A DNA stretch of 64,000 nucleotides from Ideonella sp. (GTDB lineage: Bacteria > Pseudomonadota > Gammaproteobacteria > Burkholderiales > Burkholderiaceae_C). The translations under genes and the position numbers were made by a program. Location: assembly GCA_015075545.1 (NCBI GenBank), contig JABTUC010000008.1:33783-97782 (forward strand), written 5' to 3'. Positions 34,443 to 43,386 of the stretch are shown here, piece after piece. The notes under the pieces were generated by a model. It saw only the letters and a program-made list of their open reading frames with translations, did not search any database and was not told the DNA's origin. Position 1 is the stretch's first letter. Each line of letters starts with the position of its first letter.

Positions 34443-35416
34443 CGCGCATGACGATGCAGGAGGCGATCGTCGCCGCGATCGCGCAGGAGATGCGGCGCGA
34501 CCCGCGCGTTTTCATCATGGGGCTCGATATCGGCCCCTTCGGCGGGCCGCTCAACTCGTGCAAGGGGCTGTGGGACGAGTTCGGCGCCAGCGGGCGCGTG
34601 ATCGACACGCCGATCTCCGAAGGCGCGATCGTCGGCGCCGGCGTCGGTGCGGCGCTCGCCGGCAAGCGGCCGATCGTCGACATCATGTTCTGCGAGTTCC
34701 TGCCGCTGGTGATCCAGCAGCTCGGCTGCGACGGCGGCGCGATGCACTACTACTCGGGTGGCGCCGCGCGCGTGCCGCTGGTGGTGCGCGGCAAGTACGG
34801 CGTCGGCCCCTTCCACGGCCACGCCTACGACCACCACGCCTGGCTGATGCACACGCCGGGGGTGAAGATCGTGGTGCCGGCGACCGCGCTCGACGCCAAG
34901 GGCCTTATGACGGCGGCGATCCGCGACGACAACCCGGTGTTCTTCATGGAGCACATGGCGCTCTACCACGGCCAGCGCGACGCCATTCCCGACGGCGACT
35001 TCGTGATCCCGCTCGGCCGCGCCGAGCTCAAGCGACGCGGCCGCGACGCGACGGTGATCGCCTCGGCGGCGATGGTGCGCAAGGCCCTCGCGGCGGCGCA
35101 GAAGCTCGCCACGGAAGGCCTAGACGTCGAGGTGGTCGACCTGCGCACGATCGTGCCGCTCGACGAGGCGACGATCCTCGAGTCGGCGCAGCGCACCGGC
35201 CGCGCGCTGGTCGTGCAGGAGACGATCCGCACCGGCGGCTCGACCGCCGAGATCGCTGCGCTGGTCGGCACCCACTGCTGGCGCGAGCTGAAGGCGCCGG
35301 TGGCACGACTGGGCGCCGAGGTGGTGCCGATGCCCTTCGCGCGCAGCCTCGAACAAGCGGCAATTCCCGACGAGGCGGCGATCGGCAATGCGGTGCGCGA
35401 GCTGATGCGCGCCTGA
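34439..35416 (+). CDS. 2-oxo acid/acetoin dehydrogenase-type E1 beta subunit, second copy
   Basis: 325 residues: TMQEAIVAAIAQEMRRDPRVFIMGLDIG, DTPISEGAIVGAGVGAAL, and the C-terminal EVVDLRTIVPLDEATILESAQRTGRALVVQE. Full-length E1 beta, last gene of the transporter-dehydrogenase region. The second pair is not a recent duplicate of the first, so two substrates or a hetero-complex are possible. A hairpin at 35430 follows. Confidence 0.9.
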   Translation: MTRMTMQEAIVAAIAQEMRRDPRVFIMGLDIGPFGGPLNSCKGLWDEFGASGRVIDTPISEGAIVGAGVGAALAGKRPIVDIMFCEFLPLVIQQLGCDGGAMHYYSGGAARVPLVVRGKYGVGPFHGHAYDHHAWLMHTPGVKIVVPATALDAKGLMTAAIRDDNPVFFMEHMALYHGQRDAIPDGDFVIPLGRAELKRRGRDATVIASAAMVRKALAAAQKLATEGLDVEVVDLRTIVPLDEATILESAQRTGRALVVQETIRTGGSTAEIAALVGTHCWRELKAPVARLGAEVVPMPFARSLEQAAIPDEAAIGNAVRELMRA

Positions 35417-35429
35417 GCGGCAGCGCACG

Positions 35430-35451
35430 CGCGGACACCGCGCTGTCCGCG
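35430..35451. terminator. Hairpin between convergent genes
   Basis: A perfect 8-bp stem CGCGGACA/TGTCCGCG with a 6-base loop lies 14 bases after the E1 beta stop and 24 before the end of the opposing lipoprotein gene. No T tract, so a probable but not certain terminator. Confidence 0.55.
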
Positions 35452-35475
35452 ACGGCACCACCGAACCGCGGGCGC

Positions 35476-36063
35476 CTAGCACTTCCTGCACTTCTCCAAC
35501 ACGAGTTCCCCGGTCGGGTAGCTCACCCTCAGCAAAGGCCAGCCATTCGCGTCGCGATCGAGCGTCAGGGTGTGGGTGCCTGGCTTGACCGGCGCCGGGT
35601 CCAGGTACTTGAACTCGCCGCAAGTGTCGGTCTGGAGATACGTCGCTCGGCCGGGATTGAACGTGAATTCCGCGCCCTCGCTGGTCAACGTGCCGTTCTC
35701 TTGCCACGCGCCAGTGCGGATGCAGTTGCCGCCGAAGTAGACCTGCAGCACATCCCACTTGTGCTCGTAGCGGCCGTCGGGATGGAAGAAGAACGCGGCC
35801 GCCAGCGAACCGTCGTTGCCCGAGACGATGCCGAATTGACTGATGAAGTTCGGCGGAACATAGGTCTGGGTCATGTCCCAGCGGCCGCGCAGTTCCTCCG
35901 GGATCACCACGCCCGGCGGCGGCTCCGCGCCTACCCCCGGATCCAACGTTTCGCCGCCACCGCCGCCTCCGCCGCCACAGCCGAACAGCGTGAGGATCAC
36001 GGCGATGAGTCCGACGCCGAGGACGGCCTGGCCGAACCCGGCCCGGTGCTCTTGTGCTTGCAT
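35476..36063 (-). CDS. Hypothetical lipoprotein with glycine-rich linker
   Basis: 195 residues. A hydrophobic run ending LTLFGC predicts lipidation at Cys, followed by eight glycines and a proline-rich linker. The remaining 140 residues are predicted beta (RGRWDMTQTYVPPNF, DGRYEHKWDVLQVYFGGNC, CGEFKYLDPAPVKPG) with four scattered cysteines, a lipocalin-like layout of unknown function. GGAGG ribosome binding site 5 bases before the chosen ATG. Not linked to neighbours. Confidence 0.72.
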   Translation of the reverse strand: MQAQEHRAGFGQAVLGVGLIAVILTLFGCGGGGGGGGETLDPGVGAEPPPGVVIPEELRGRWDMTQTYVPPNFISQFGIVSGNDGSLAAAFFFHPDGRYEHKWDVLQVYFGGNCIRTGAWQENGTLTSEGAEFTFNPGRATYLQTDTCGEFKYLDPAPVKPGTHTLTLDRDANGWPLLRVSYPTGELVLEKCRKC

Positions 36064-36283
36064 GCATGCCTCCGATGAGAATGAGGCGTGCACTGTCGAC
36101 GCAAGTTGCTACCGCGCCTTGAAGCGCCGATGAAATGTGCTCAAGAGTGCTGAAACGTCCGCTGCATCCGCCGCACCGGGCTCGAGGGCCGTCGCGTGCA
36201 TGGCCGTTTCAAACGCCTCGGGGCCGACCTGCGACGGGCCGGCAGCGGCCTGAGGCGTCATGATCGCTCGGCGCGAGGCGAGC

Positions 36284-38935
36284 TCACTGCGCGCCTGTGG
36301 CCAGCGCGTCGTCATCGCGCCCGAGCCCCAGTTCGCCGATGCGCTGACCGCGCAGCCGCTTGCCGGCGGCATGGGCGCGCCTGAATGCCGCATTGCCCAG
36401 CGCCGCTGCGGCCAGCGCGCGCGAGCACGCCATGGCTGCCGCTTCGTTGCCTTCCACCGCTTCGGCGCGCACCTGATAGCCGTGCTCCGCACAGCCAAGC
36501 AGCTGCGCGGCCGCCGTCGGCCGTTGCTCGAGCGCAGCGAGCTGCGCGAGATAGGCCGCAACCACATGCGGTAGATCGAATGCAATCGCCGGCGCCCACG
36601 CGGCGCTCAACACCTCGCGCGCCTGCGCCACCTCGCCCTGCGCGAGCAGCGCGGCACACAGGTTGATGCGCGCGAACGCCAGGCTGTACTCATGCCGCGA
36701 TCCGCTGAGCGCAGCCACCAACGCCGCACCATTACGCGCCGCGGCCGCCGCGTCGCCCGCAGCCAGCTCGTGATCGATCAGGTTGCCCAGCGCGATCGAT
36801 CCGTCACTGCCGCGCTCCCGATCCAGCTTCACCAGGTGGCGCCCGATCTGCAGCGCCTGGGCGGTTTCGCCGCCCAGGCGCGCCACGGCCAGCGCCGCCT
36901 CGGCGGCCCACAGCAGTCGCTGCGCCGGCCAGGCGGTGTCTTCGAGCGCGAGCGCCTCGGCGAGCGGGGCTCGCGCACCCGCCACGTCGCCCGACTGGGC
37001 CATGGCGCTGGCCATGCGGCATAGCGCCAGGTAGAGCACGAACCCAGCGTCGCCGCGCGCTTCGGACCGGTGCGCGGCATCGGGCAGCAGCGCGCGCGCA
37101 AGCGACAACGCACGTTCGGCAGCCTCGAGGCTGCGCGGCTTGCGGGTATCGGCCAACGCGCAGCTCAACTCGAGCCAGGCGCGCTGTTGCAAGGCCGGCG
37201 GCAGGTCAGGCCCGATGTGCGGCTCCACGGCATCGGCCAGCGCCATGCGCTCGGCGTGCAGCGATGGCGGCAGTGCGCGCAGCAACGTGGCCGCCACCGT
37301 GAGTTCGACACCCTGGTCGCCGGCGGCGCGCGCCCACGCCAGAGCGTCGCGCGCGTGGTCGAATTCGAGCGCCATGCGGCGCAACCACGCGTCGACCCCG
37401 ATCGTGCCGCCGAACAGCTCAAGGTATTCCATGTCGGCACGTGACGCCACTGCGAGCGCGTGCCGGCGTTGCAGCGCAGCGCGCTCGCCGCTGGCATCCA
37501 GCTGGCGTTGCGCGAAGAGCCGAGCCGTCTCGAGCAGCCGATAGCGCGGCGGCTCGGCAGCGTCGGCCATCACCAGCGCAACCAGCGAACGGTCCACCAG
37601 CGCATCGAGGGCGTCGAGCACGGCCCAGGCATCGAGTTCGTCACCGTGGTCGCTGGCGGCCACCACTTCTTGAATGAATCCGAGCGCAGCGCTGCAGGGC
37701 ATCACCGCCAGGCGGCGAAACACCGTCTGCTCGCGCAGCGGCAGCAGATCGTGGCTCCACTGCATGGCGGCCAGCAGGGTCTGCTGGCGTGCCGGCGCAT
37801 GGCGGTTGCGCGACGGCCCGAGCAGAGCCAGCCGCTCGCCCAGCGCCGCCCGCAGCTGCTGCACACCCAGCAGCGGTGCTCGCGCCGCGGCCAGCTCGAT
37901 GGCCAGCGGCACGCCGTCGAGCGCGCGGCACAGCGCGGCGACCGTGCTCGCGTTGTCGTCGCTGAGGCCAAATGGCAAGCCGGTGGCGCGTGCGCGTTCC
38001 ACGAACAGCTCCACGGCCGGAAAATCCATCGCCTGCGCAGCTGACACCGCTTGCGGCGGCGCAGCCAGCGGCCCGAGCCGGTAGACCTGCTCGGCCGCGA
38101 GCTTCAGCGGCACCTGGCTGGTCACCAGCAGGCGCAGCCGTGGCGCCGCGCGCAGCAGCGCGCGACACAGACGTGCCACGTCGGCCGACAGGTGCTCGGC
38201 GTTGTCCAGCGCGAGAACCATCGCCAGTGGCGCCACGGTGGAACACAGGGCCTGCAGCGGCTCACCGCCGCCGATCTGCACGCCGAGCGCAGCGGCCACC
38301 GCGGCCGGCAGCGCCGCGGCATCGGCCATCGGCGTCAGCTCGACCCAGCACACGCCCTGCGGGCAGAGCTGCGGACGCAAGTGCGGGAGCCGTTCGAGCA
38401 GATGCGCGACCAGCAACGACTTGCCCATGCCGCCGACGCCCACGACGCTGACCAGGCGATGCCGGTCGAGCAACGCGGCGAGCGATGACAGATCGTCGTC
38501 GCGGCCGAGCAAGGGCTGCAACTCCGCAGGAAGACGGGTCGGCAACCGCAAGAGGGGCGATGCTGCGCCTGCGCCCGCGCCAGCGGCAGGCGGCGTCGCG
38601 GCGTCGACGGGGGCGGCACCGACGGTGGTGACGGGGGCGACCAGGCGATAACCCCGTCCGGGAATGGTGACGACCACCTGATCGCCCAGCGCCTTGCGCA
38701 GTGCGCTCATCTGCGCCGCCAGGTTGTTGTCCTGCACGACCAGGCCGGGCCAGACGAACTCCATCAACGCGCGCTTGCTCACCAGTCGCCCTGGCCGCTC
38801 GGCCAGCGCGAGCAGCAGATCGAAAGCGCGTGCACCCAGCGGCACGTCCTGGCCGTCGGCCAGCAGGCGGCGTTCGTTCGGCTGCAGTTCGAAGCGGCCG
38901 AAGCGCAAGGGGGTTGCCGCCTGAGTCGTCACCAT
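36284..38935 (-). CDS. Winged-helix DNA-binding / P-loop ATPase regulator
   Basis: 883 residues. N-terminal OmpR-type winged helix (FGRFELQPNERRLLADGQDVPLGARAFDLLLALAERPGRLVSK ... GRGYRLVAPV). Central NB-ARC-like ATPase with Walker A GVGGMGKS and hydrophobic Walker B-like VLALDNAEHL, then a C-terminal region of helical hairpins likely to form a TPR-type ligand-sensing solenoid. This resembles the large stand-alone regulators common in Burkholderiales. Target unknown; the divergent 524-base region contains only a small open frame, so its own promoter is there. The ATG at 38935 was chosen over 38965. Confidence 0.8.
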   Translation of the reverse strand: MVTTQAATPLRFGRFELQPNERRLLADGQDVPLGARAFDLLLALAERPGRLVSKRALMEFVWPGLVVQDNNLAAQMSALRKALGDQVVVTIPGRGYRLVAPVTTVGAAPVDAATPPAAGAGAGAASPLLRLPTRLPAELQPLLGRDDDLSSLAALLDRHRLVSVVGVGGMGKSLLVAHLLERLPHLRPQLCPQGVCWVELTPMADAAALPAAVAAALGVQIGGGEPLQALCSTVAPLAMVLALDNAEHLSADVARLCRALLRAAPRLRLLVTSQVPLKLAAEQVYRLGPLAAPPQAVSAAQAMDFPAVELFVERARATGLPFGLSDDNASTVAALCRALDGVPLAIELAAARAPLLGVQQLRAALGERLALLGPSRNRHAPARQQTLLAAMQWSHDLLPLREQTVFRRLAVMPCSAALGFIQEVVAASDHGDELDAWAVLDALDALVDRSLVALVMADAAEPPRYRLLETARLFAQRQLDASGERAALQRRHALAVASRADMEYLELFGGTIGVDAWLRRMALEFDHARDALAWARAAGDQGVELTVAATLLRALPPSLHAERMALADAVEPHIGPDLPPALQQRAWLELSCALADTRKPRSLEAAERALSLARALLPDAAHRSEARGDAGFVLYLALCRMASAMAQSGDVAGARAPLAEALALEDTAWPAQRLLWAAEAALAVARLGGETAQALQIGRHLVKLDRERGSDGSIALGNLIDHELAAGDAAAAARNGAALVAALSGSRHEYSLAFARINLCAALLAQGEVAQAREVLSAAWAPAIAFDLPHVVAAYLAQLAALEQRPTAAAQLLGCAEHGYQVRAEAVEGNEAAAMACSRALAAAALGNAAFRRAHAAGKRLRGQRIGELGLGRDDDALATGAQ

Positions 38936-39459
38936 GCGTGGGCCCCGTGCGGTTGCTCGCCGCAACCTTGCGGCGCGGGCGCCGGCGATTTCAGCACTTG
39001 GGAGAAGCCTTCACAACGCCTTCAGGGCGTTGGGCCACCGTGGGTCGACAATGACGACTCGCCCAATCCGCAGCCCATCTGCCCTCCTCCGGGAGGACGC
39101 ATCATGACCCATTCGCACACCGCCGGACACCGCCGGCTCGACGCGACGCGTCCGCTGGCCCGCCAGGCCGCTGGGCTCGGCCTGGCGGCAAACAGGCGCG
39201 CGCCTTGACGAGTTCCCCGACCGGCAAGCCTGTCCTCGACGAGTACCGGCGCTACCAGTGAGGCGGACCGCCTGACGCCTGCTTCGATTCTTCAACTGCC
39301 AAAGTTGCCGCGAACCGCGGCACCTCCCCGGGCCGCCGGCAGCGCCTACGTCAACGGCCGCATCTCGCAGTGGCACCCGACCGCGTGGAACAAGCGCCCC
39401 AGGCGGCGAAGATCGAGGTCGCCGTCCGTGCGTCGACGCACGGATCACGCGCCGCCGCC
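38936..39459. other. Long region with no established gene
   Basis: About 520 bases upstream of the ATPase regulator. It contains a 7-bp inverted repeat CAACGCC/GGCGTTG (39014-39020 and 39026-39032), a possible operator, and one small frame (39104-39208). Nothing else is recognisable. An arginine/lysine-rich or mixed coding look is absent. Confidence 0.5.
39104..39208 (+). CDS. Possible small protein divergent from the ATPase regulator
   Basis: 34 residues (MTHSHTAGHRRLDATRPLAR...), with a strong GGGAGGA ribosome binding site 8 bases before the ATG. A second short frame begins at 39205 in another phase, reading LTSSPTGKPVLDEYRRYQ, so this may be a longer gene broken by a frameshift. No family is recognised; low confidence. 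Confidence 0.3.
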   Translation: MTHSHTAGHRRLDATRPLARQAAGLGLAANRRAP

Positions 39460-40083
39460 TCACCCCGTCAGCAGCAACGGCCCGTTGGGCGTGCGAATCG
39501 CCAGGCGCATGAACGGCCGGTCGGCGCGGTGCACCGTGACCTCGGCGCCGAGGTCGGCGAGCAGCGCGCGCAGCGGCTCGGGTTCGGGGTGGCCCATCTC
39601 GAACGACGCGAAGCTGCAGCCGGCGATCGACGTCGTCGCCGGGTGCACCGAGTCGAGCCAGTCGATGCAGTTGGGCGTCATCGAGCCGAACGGGTTGTCG
39701 TCGGCCGGCACCAGCAGCCGCCAGCGCAGCGTGCCGCCGTCGGGCGTCTGGCGCGAGGCGTCGGACAGTTCGGCCGCGATGCCGTGGCGGCGCATCGTGT
39801 CGCGCGCGTCGTCGAGCCGGCTGCTCTTCAGCATATAGAAGAACAGGCACGGCTGCGTCAGCTTGGCGATGCCCCGGCCCTTGGGGCCCTGCCCCCCGCT
39901 CTGCGACGGGTCGAGCGCCAGCAGCTCGAGGTAGACCTCGCCGCCGAGCGAGGCCAGCGCGTTCATCGTGCCGCGCCCGGGGTGGCGGCCGCCGAATTGC
40001 GGCCGCACGCCGCTGAGCCGCTCGAAGCGCTCGACCAGCGCGTCGAGGTCGCGGCCGGCGTAGGCGAAGTGGTCGAAGTGCAT
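39460..40083 (-). CDS. Glyoxalase/VOC-fold protein (Glyoxalase_3 type)
   Basis: 207 residues. Starts MHFDHFAYAGRDLDALVERFERLSGVRPQFGG, a typical first beta-alpha-beta module with the metal-binding His at position 5, then GGEVYLELLALDP as conserved core. The second half repeats the fold. Proteins of this group are often of unknown substrate. No operon partner on this strand; divergent from the NarX-like kinase. Confidence 0.82.
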   Translation of the reverse strand: MHFDHFAYAGRDLDALVERFERLSGVRPQFGGRHPGRGTMNALASLGGEVYLELLALDPSQSGGQGPKGRGIAKLTQPCLFFYMLKSSRLDDARDTMRRHGIAAELSDASRQTPDGGTLRWRLLVPADDNPFGSMTPNCIDWLDSVHPATTSIAGCSFASFEMGHPEPEPLRALLADLGAEVTVHRADRPFMRLAIRTPNGPLLLTG

Positions 40084-40269
40084 CGTGGTCTCGTTCTGGA
40101 GTGAGGGGTCGATCGTCGCCTGAGCGTGCATCGGCGACGACCCTGGCCGTCGCCGAGCGGGCATGTTGCCCAGTTCGGGCCGAGCCGGCAACGCCCCACG
40201 GGCGCGGCCCTTTCGACGAAGGTGTCCAATACGCTGGTTGCGGGCACGGAGGGCCCGGGAATCATCGCG

Positions 40270-41445
40270 ATGTCGAACGCGGGCACGACGAACACGATCA
40301 GCGCGGCGCCGGCGGGCGCCGGCAAGTCGTCGATCCTCGGCGATCTGGCCGAGGGCCTCGCCGCGGGCGGCGACCTGCATGCGTTGCTGCGGCGCTTCCT
40401 GGCGCCGGTGATGCGCATCGGCGGCGCGCACGCCGGCGCGGTGCGCGTGCTGTCGGCCAGCGGCGAGCATCTCGAGCTGGTGAGCCAGCTCGGCCTGCCC
40501 GATGCGGTGGTCGTCGCCGAGCGGCTGGTCGATCGCGACTGCGGCGCCTGCGGCGCAGCCTTCGCGCGCGACGTGCTGGTGTGCGACTCGGCGCTCGTCG
40601 AGTGCGCGCGCCACGGCGACGGCCGCTATTTCGGCCACGAATGCCGGCACGTGGTCGCGGTGCCGATGAACCACGGCGGCCACGTGCTCGGCCAGTACAC
40701 GCTGTTCTACGCGCAGCCCACGGTGCTCGCGCCGGACACCGCGGCGCTGCTGAAGACGATCGGCGAGCTGCTCGGCCTCGCGCTGCACGGCGCGCGACTG
40801 GAGCGCGAGAACCTGCAGGCCACGGTGCTCGCCGAGCGTCAGGCGCTGGCCGCCGAGGTGCACGATTCGGTGGCGCAGACGCTGGCGTTCGTCAAGATGC
40901 GCATGCCGCTGCTCGAGGCGGCGGTGCGCGCGCACGACGACGACAGTGCGCTCAGGTATTGCAGCGACGTGCGCCAGGCGGTCGGCGGCGCACACACCAA
41001 TCTGCGCCACATCCTGACCCAGTTCCGCGCGCCGATGGACCCGCTGGGTCTGAAGCACGCGCTGCATTCCAGTATCCTGTCGTTCAACGAATTGACGCGA
41101 GTCGAGTTGTCGTACGACGACCGGGCCCCCGACCTTCGGCTGTCGGCGGCGCAGGAGTCGCAGGTGTTCCGCATCGTCCAGGAGGCCTTGGCCAACATCG
41201 CCAAACATGCCGGCGCGCAGCATGCCTGGCTGACGATCGAACGCGCGCAGGGGCGGGTCGAGTTGCTGGTCGAGGACGACGGTGCGGGGATGGCCGACAC
41301 ATCGCCGGCCGAATCGCATTTCGGCATCGACATCATGCGGCAGCGCGCGCAGCGCCTGGGCGGCGACATCGAGGTCGGCCCGCGCGAGGGCGGTGGTACG
41401 CGGCTGCGCGTGCACTTTCCCGATCCGGCGGGAGCGGCGTCGTGA
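40270..41445 (+). CDS. Soluble NarX-like sensor kinase with Cys-rich GAF domain
   Basis: 391 residues without membrane segments. Residues about 40-180 form a GAF domain with five cysteines at 91, 94, 105, 112 and 125 in the pattern CxxC...C...C...C. The HisKA_3 dimerisation domain has phospho-His198 in EVHDSVAQTLAF, and a HATPase domain ends the protein (NIAKHAGAQHAW, DDGAGM, HFGIDIMRQRAQRLGG). Soluble NreB- or NarX-type kinases with clustered cysteines sense oxygen or redox state through an Fe-S cluster or thiols, so redox sensing is inferred. It is 4-base-overlapped with its response regulator and faces the dsr cluster. Confidence 0.85.
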   Translation: MSNAGTTNTISAAPAGAGKSSILGDLAEGLAAGGDLHALLRRFLAPVMRIGGAHAGAVRVLSASGEHLELVSQLGLPDAVVVAERLVDRDCGACGAAFARDVLVCDSALVECARHGDGRYFGHECRHVVAVPMNHGGHVLGQYTLFYAQPTVLAPDTAALLKTIGELLGLALHGARLERENLQATVLAERQALAAEVHDSVAQTLAFVKMRMPLLEAAVRAHDDDSALRYCSDVRQAVGGAHTNLRHILTQFRAPMDPLGLKHALHSSILSFNELTRVELSYDDRAPDLRLSAAQESQVFRIVQEALANIAKHAGAQHAWLTIERAQGRVELLVEDDGAGMADTSPAESHFGIDIMRQRAQRLGGDIEVGPREGGGTRLRVHFPDPAGAAS

Positions 41446-42116
41446 GCGATGCGGCGCTGCGCGTCGTGCTGGTCGACGACCATGCCTTGTGCCGCAGCGG
41501 GCTGAGCGACCTGCTGCGCCACCGCGGCAACGTGCAGGTGGTCGCCGCGCTGGGCGACACCGATCAGGTGGCCGGCGTGCTGCGCCAGCACCGCCCCGAC
41601 CTGCTGGTGCTCGACCTGCGCATGCCGCAGATCGACGGCCTGTCGCTGCTGCGCCGCCTGCGCGGCGAAGGCATCGACACCCCGGCGCTGGTGCTGACGA
41701 TGAGCGACGCCGAAACCGACCTTGCCGCAGCGCTGCGCGCCGGCGTGCGCGGCTACCTGCTGAAAGACATGGAGCCCGAGGACGTGGCCGCGTCGATCGA
41801 GCGCGCGGCGCGCGGCGAGCTCACCGTGGCGCCGGCGATGACGCTCAAGCTCGCGCAGATGCTGCAGGCCGGCACCAAGGGCAGCGACCGCAAGGGCCTG
41901 CTCGACTCGCTCACCGATCGCGAGCGCCAGATCCTCGACCACCTGGCGCGCGGCGCCAGCAACAAGGCGATCGCGCGCACGCTCGACATCAGCCACGACA
42001 CCGTCAAGCTGCACGTGCGGCACATCCTGTCGAAGCTCAACCTGAGCTCGCGCGTCGAGGCCGCGGTGTTCGCCGTCGAGGCGCGCGCCGCCGACGAGGC
42101 CCGCGGCGGCCGCTGA
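41442..42116 (+). CDS. NarL/LuxR-type response regulator
   Basis: 224 residues starting with GTG (GGAG ribosome binding site) inside the kinase stop. Receiver domain with VDDHALCRSG and the phospho-acceptor Asp in LLVLDLRMPQIDG, then a LuxR DNA-binding domain DRERQILDHLARGASNKAIARTLDIS. Works with the preceding kinase. Its DNA targets are unknown; the dsr/cobA genes converge with it 48 bases downstream. Confidence 0.92.
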   Translation: MSDAALRVVLVDDHALCRSGLSDLLRHRGNVQVVAALGDTDQVAGVLRQHRPDLLVLDLRMPQIDGLSLLRRLRGEGIDTPALVLTMSDAETDLAAALRAGVRGYLLKDMEPEDVAASIERAARGELTVAPAMTLKLAQMLQAGTKGSDRKGLLDSLTDRERQILDHLARGASNKAIARTLDISHDTVKLHVRHILSKLNLSSRVEAAVFAVEARAADEARGGR

Positions 42117-42164
42117 AGGGCCGCGCGAGCCGCGACGCGCTGCATCGGGCGAGCGACGAACCGG

Positions 42165-43004
42165 TCAGCCGCTGAAGGCCGCCTCGAGCGCGGCCTGCGT
42201 CTCGGGCAGCGCGCTCGCGCGCCACGCGTCGAACCAGTCGAGTTCTTCGCGCAGGCGCACCACCTCGCCGACCACGATCAGGCACGGCGCGCGCAGCCCC
42301 GCCGCGGCCACGCGCGCCTCGAGGTCGGCCAGCGTGGCGCTGACCACCTGCTGCTCGACCGTGGTGCCGCGCTGCACGACCGCCGCCGGCGTGTGCGCGC
42401 TCAGGCCGTGCGCGATCAACTGGCTGCAGATCTCGGCCAGCGCGGCCAGGCCCATGTAGATCACCACCGTCTGCCGCGGCCGCGCCAGCGCGGGCCAGTC
42501 GAGATGGCAGCTGCCGTCCTTCAGATGCCCGGTGACGAACACGCAGGCCTGCGCGTGGTCGCGGTGCGTCAGCGGAATGCCGGCGTAGCTCGCCACCGCG
42601 CACGCCGCGGTGATGCCGGGCACGGCCTCGAACTCGATGCCCTGCGCGGCCAGCGCCTGCAGCTCTTCGCCGCCGCGGCCGAACACGAACGGGTCGCCGC
42701 CTTTCAGGCGGATCACCTCGCGGCCCTCGCGCGCCAGGCGCACCAGCAAGGCGTTGATCTCGTCCTGCGACAGCGCGTGGCAGCCGCTGTGCTTGCCGAC
42801 GTAGATGCGTTCGGCGGCGGGCGCGATCAGGTCGAGCACGCCCTCGCCCACCAGATGGTCGTACACCACCACGTCGGCGCGCGCCAGCAGCCGCGCCGCA
42901 CGCAGCGTCAGCAGGTCGGGGTCGCCCGCGCCGGCGCCGACCAGAACCACCTTGCCCGTGCGGCGCGCGGGCCGCCGCGCGTGCAGTTCGACGATCGTGT
43001 TCAT
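42165..43004 (-). CDS. cobA: Uroporphyrinogen-III C-methyltransferase (SUMT)
   Basis: 279 residues of the tetrapyrrole methylase family: VVLVGAGAGDPDLLTLRAARLL (SAM-binding start) and RLKGGDPFVFGRGGEE. Makes precorrin-2 for sirohaem, the DsrAB cofactor. It is single-domain; the dehydrogenase/ferrochelatase part is not here. The ATG at 43004 was chosen because a GGAG lies 6 bases upstream; an ATG at 43016 is an alternative. It is the last gene of the dsr operon. Confidence 0.92.
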   Translation of the reverse strand: MNTIVELHARRPARRTGKVVLVGAGAGDPDLLTLRAARLLARADVVVYDHLVGEGVLDLIAPAAERIYVGKHSGCHALSQDEINALLVRLAREGREVIRLKGGDPFVFGRGGEELQALAAQGIEFEAVPGITAACAVASYAGIPLTHRDHAQACVFVTGHLKDGSCHLDWPALARPRQTVVIYMGLAALAEICSQLIAHGLSAHTPAAVVQRGTTVEQQVVSATLADLEARVAAAGLRAPCLIVVGEVVRLREELDWFDAWRASALPETQAALEAAFSG

Positions 43005-43019
43005 GCGCGACTCCATGAC

Positions 43020-43373
43020 TCAGTGTTCGCCCTTGGTGCGCAGCAGCCCGGCCAGCCGGTTGCCCTGCTTCTGCGGGCCGCCGACGGGGAACAGGTCGTG
43101 CAGATAGCGGTTGCTGCCCTGCTCGGCACCCCACAGGCGCGTGAAGTGCTTGATCATCACGCGCACCTGCGCCTGCACACCGTGCTCGTGGTAGTACTGC
43201 CGCAGGTAGCGGATCACCTCCCAGTGCTGCGGCGTCAGCGTCAGGCCTTCCACGCGCGCCTGCGCGCGCACGAAATCCTCCGACCAGTCGGCCAGGTTCT
43301 GCAGGTAGCCCTCGCCGTCGGTGCGCACCTCGCGGTCGCCGACCATCAGGGTTCGTTGCAGCACGGTGGACAT
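43020..43373 (-). CDS. Cysteine-less DsrC/TusE paralogue
   Basis: 117 residues clearly homologous to DsrC of the same locus: GYLQNLADWSEDF, LTPQHWEVIRYLRQYYHEHG, LWGAEQGSNRYLHDLFP. The two catalytic Cys of DsrC are missing: GNRLAG replaces the AC-K-IAG segment and the C-terminal arm ends TKGEH instead of GCV. There is no Cys at all, so it cannot carry sulfur. It may be a regulatory or structural DsrC-like protein, a type described for other sulfur bacteria. It sits between cobA and dsrN. Confidence 0.85.
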   Translation of the reverse strand: MSTVLQRTLMVGDREVRTDGEGYLQNLADWSEDFVRAQARVEGLTLTPQHWEVIRYLRQYYHEHGVQAQVRVMIKHFTRLWGAEQGSNRYLHDLFPVGGPQKQGNRLAGLLRTKGEH

Positions 43374-43386
43374 CTGACGCTCTCCT

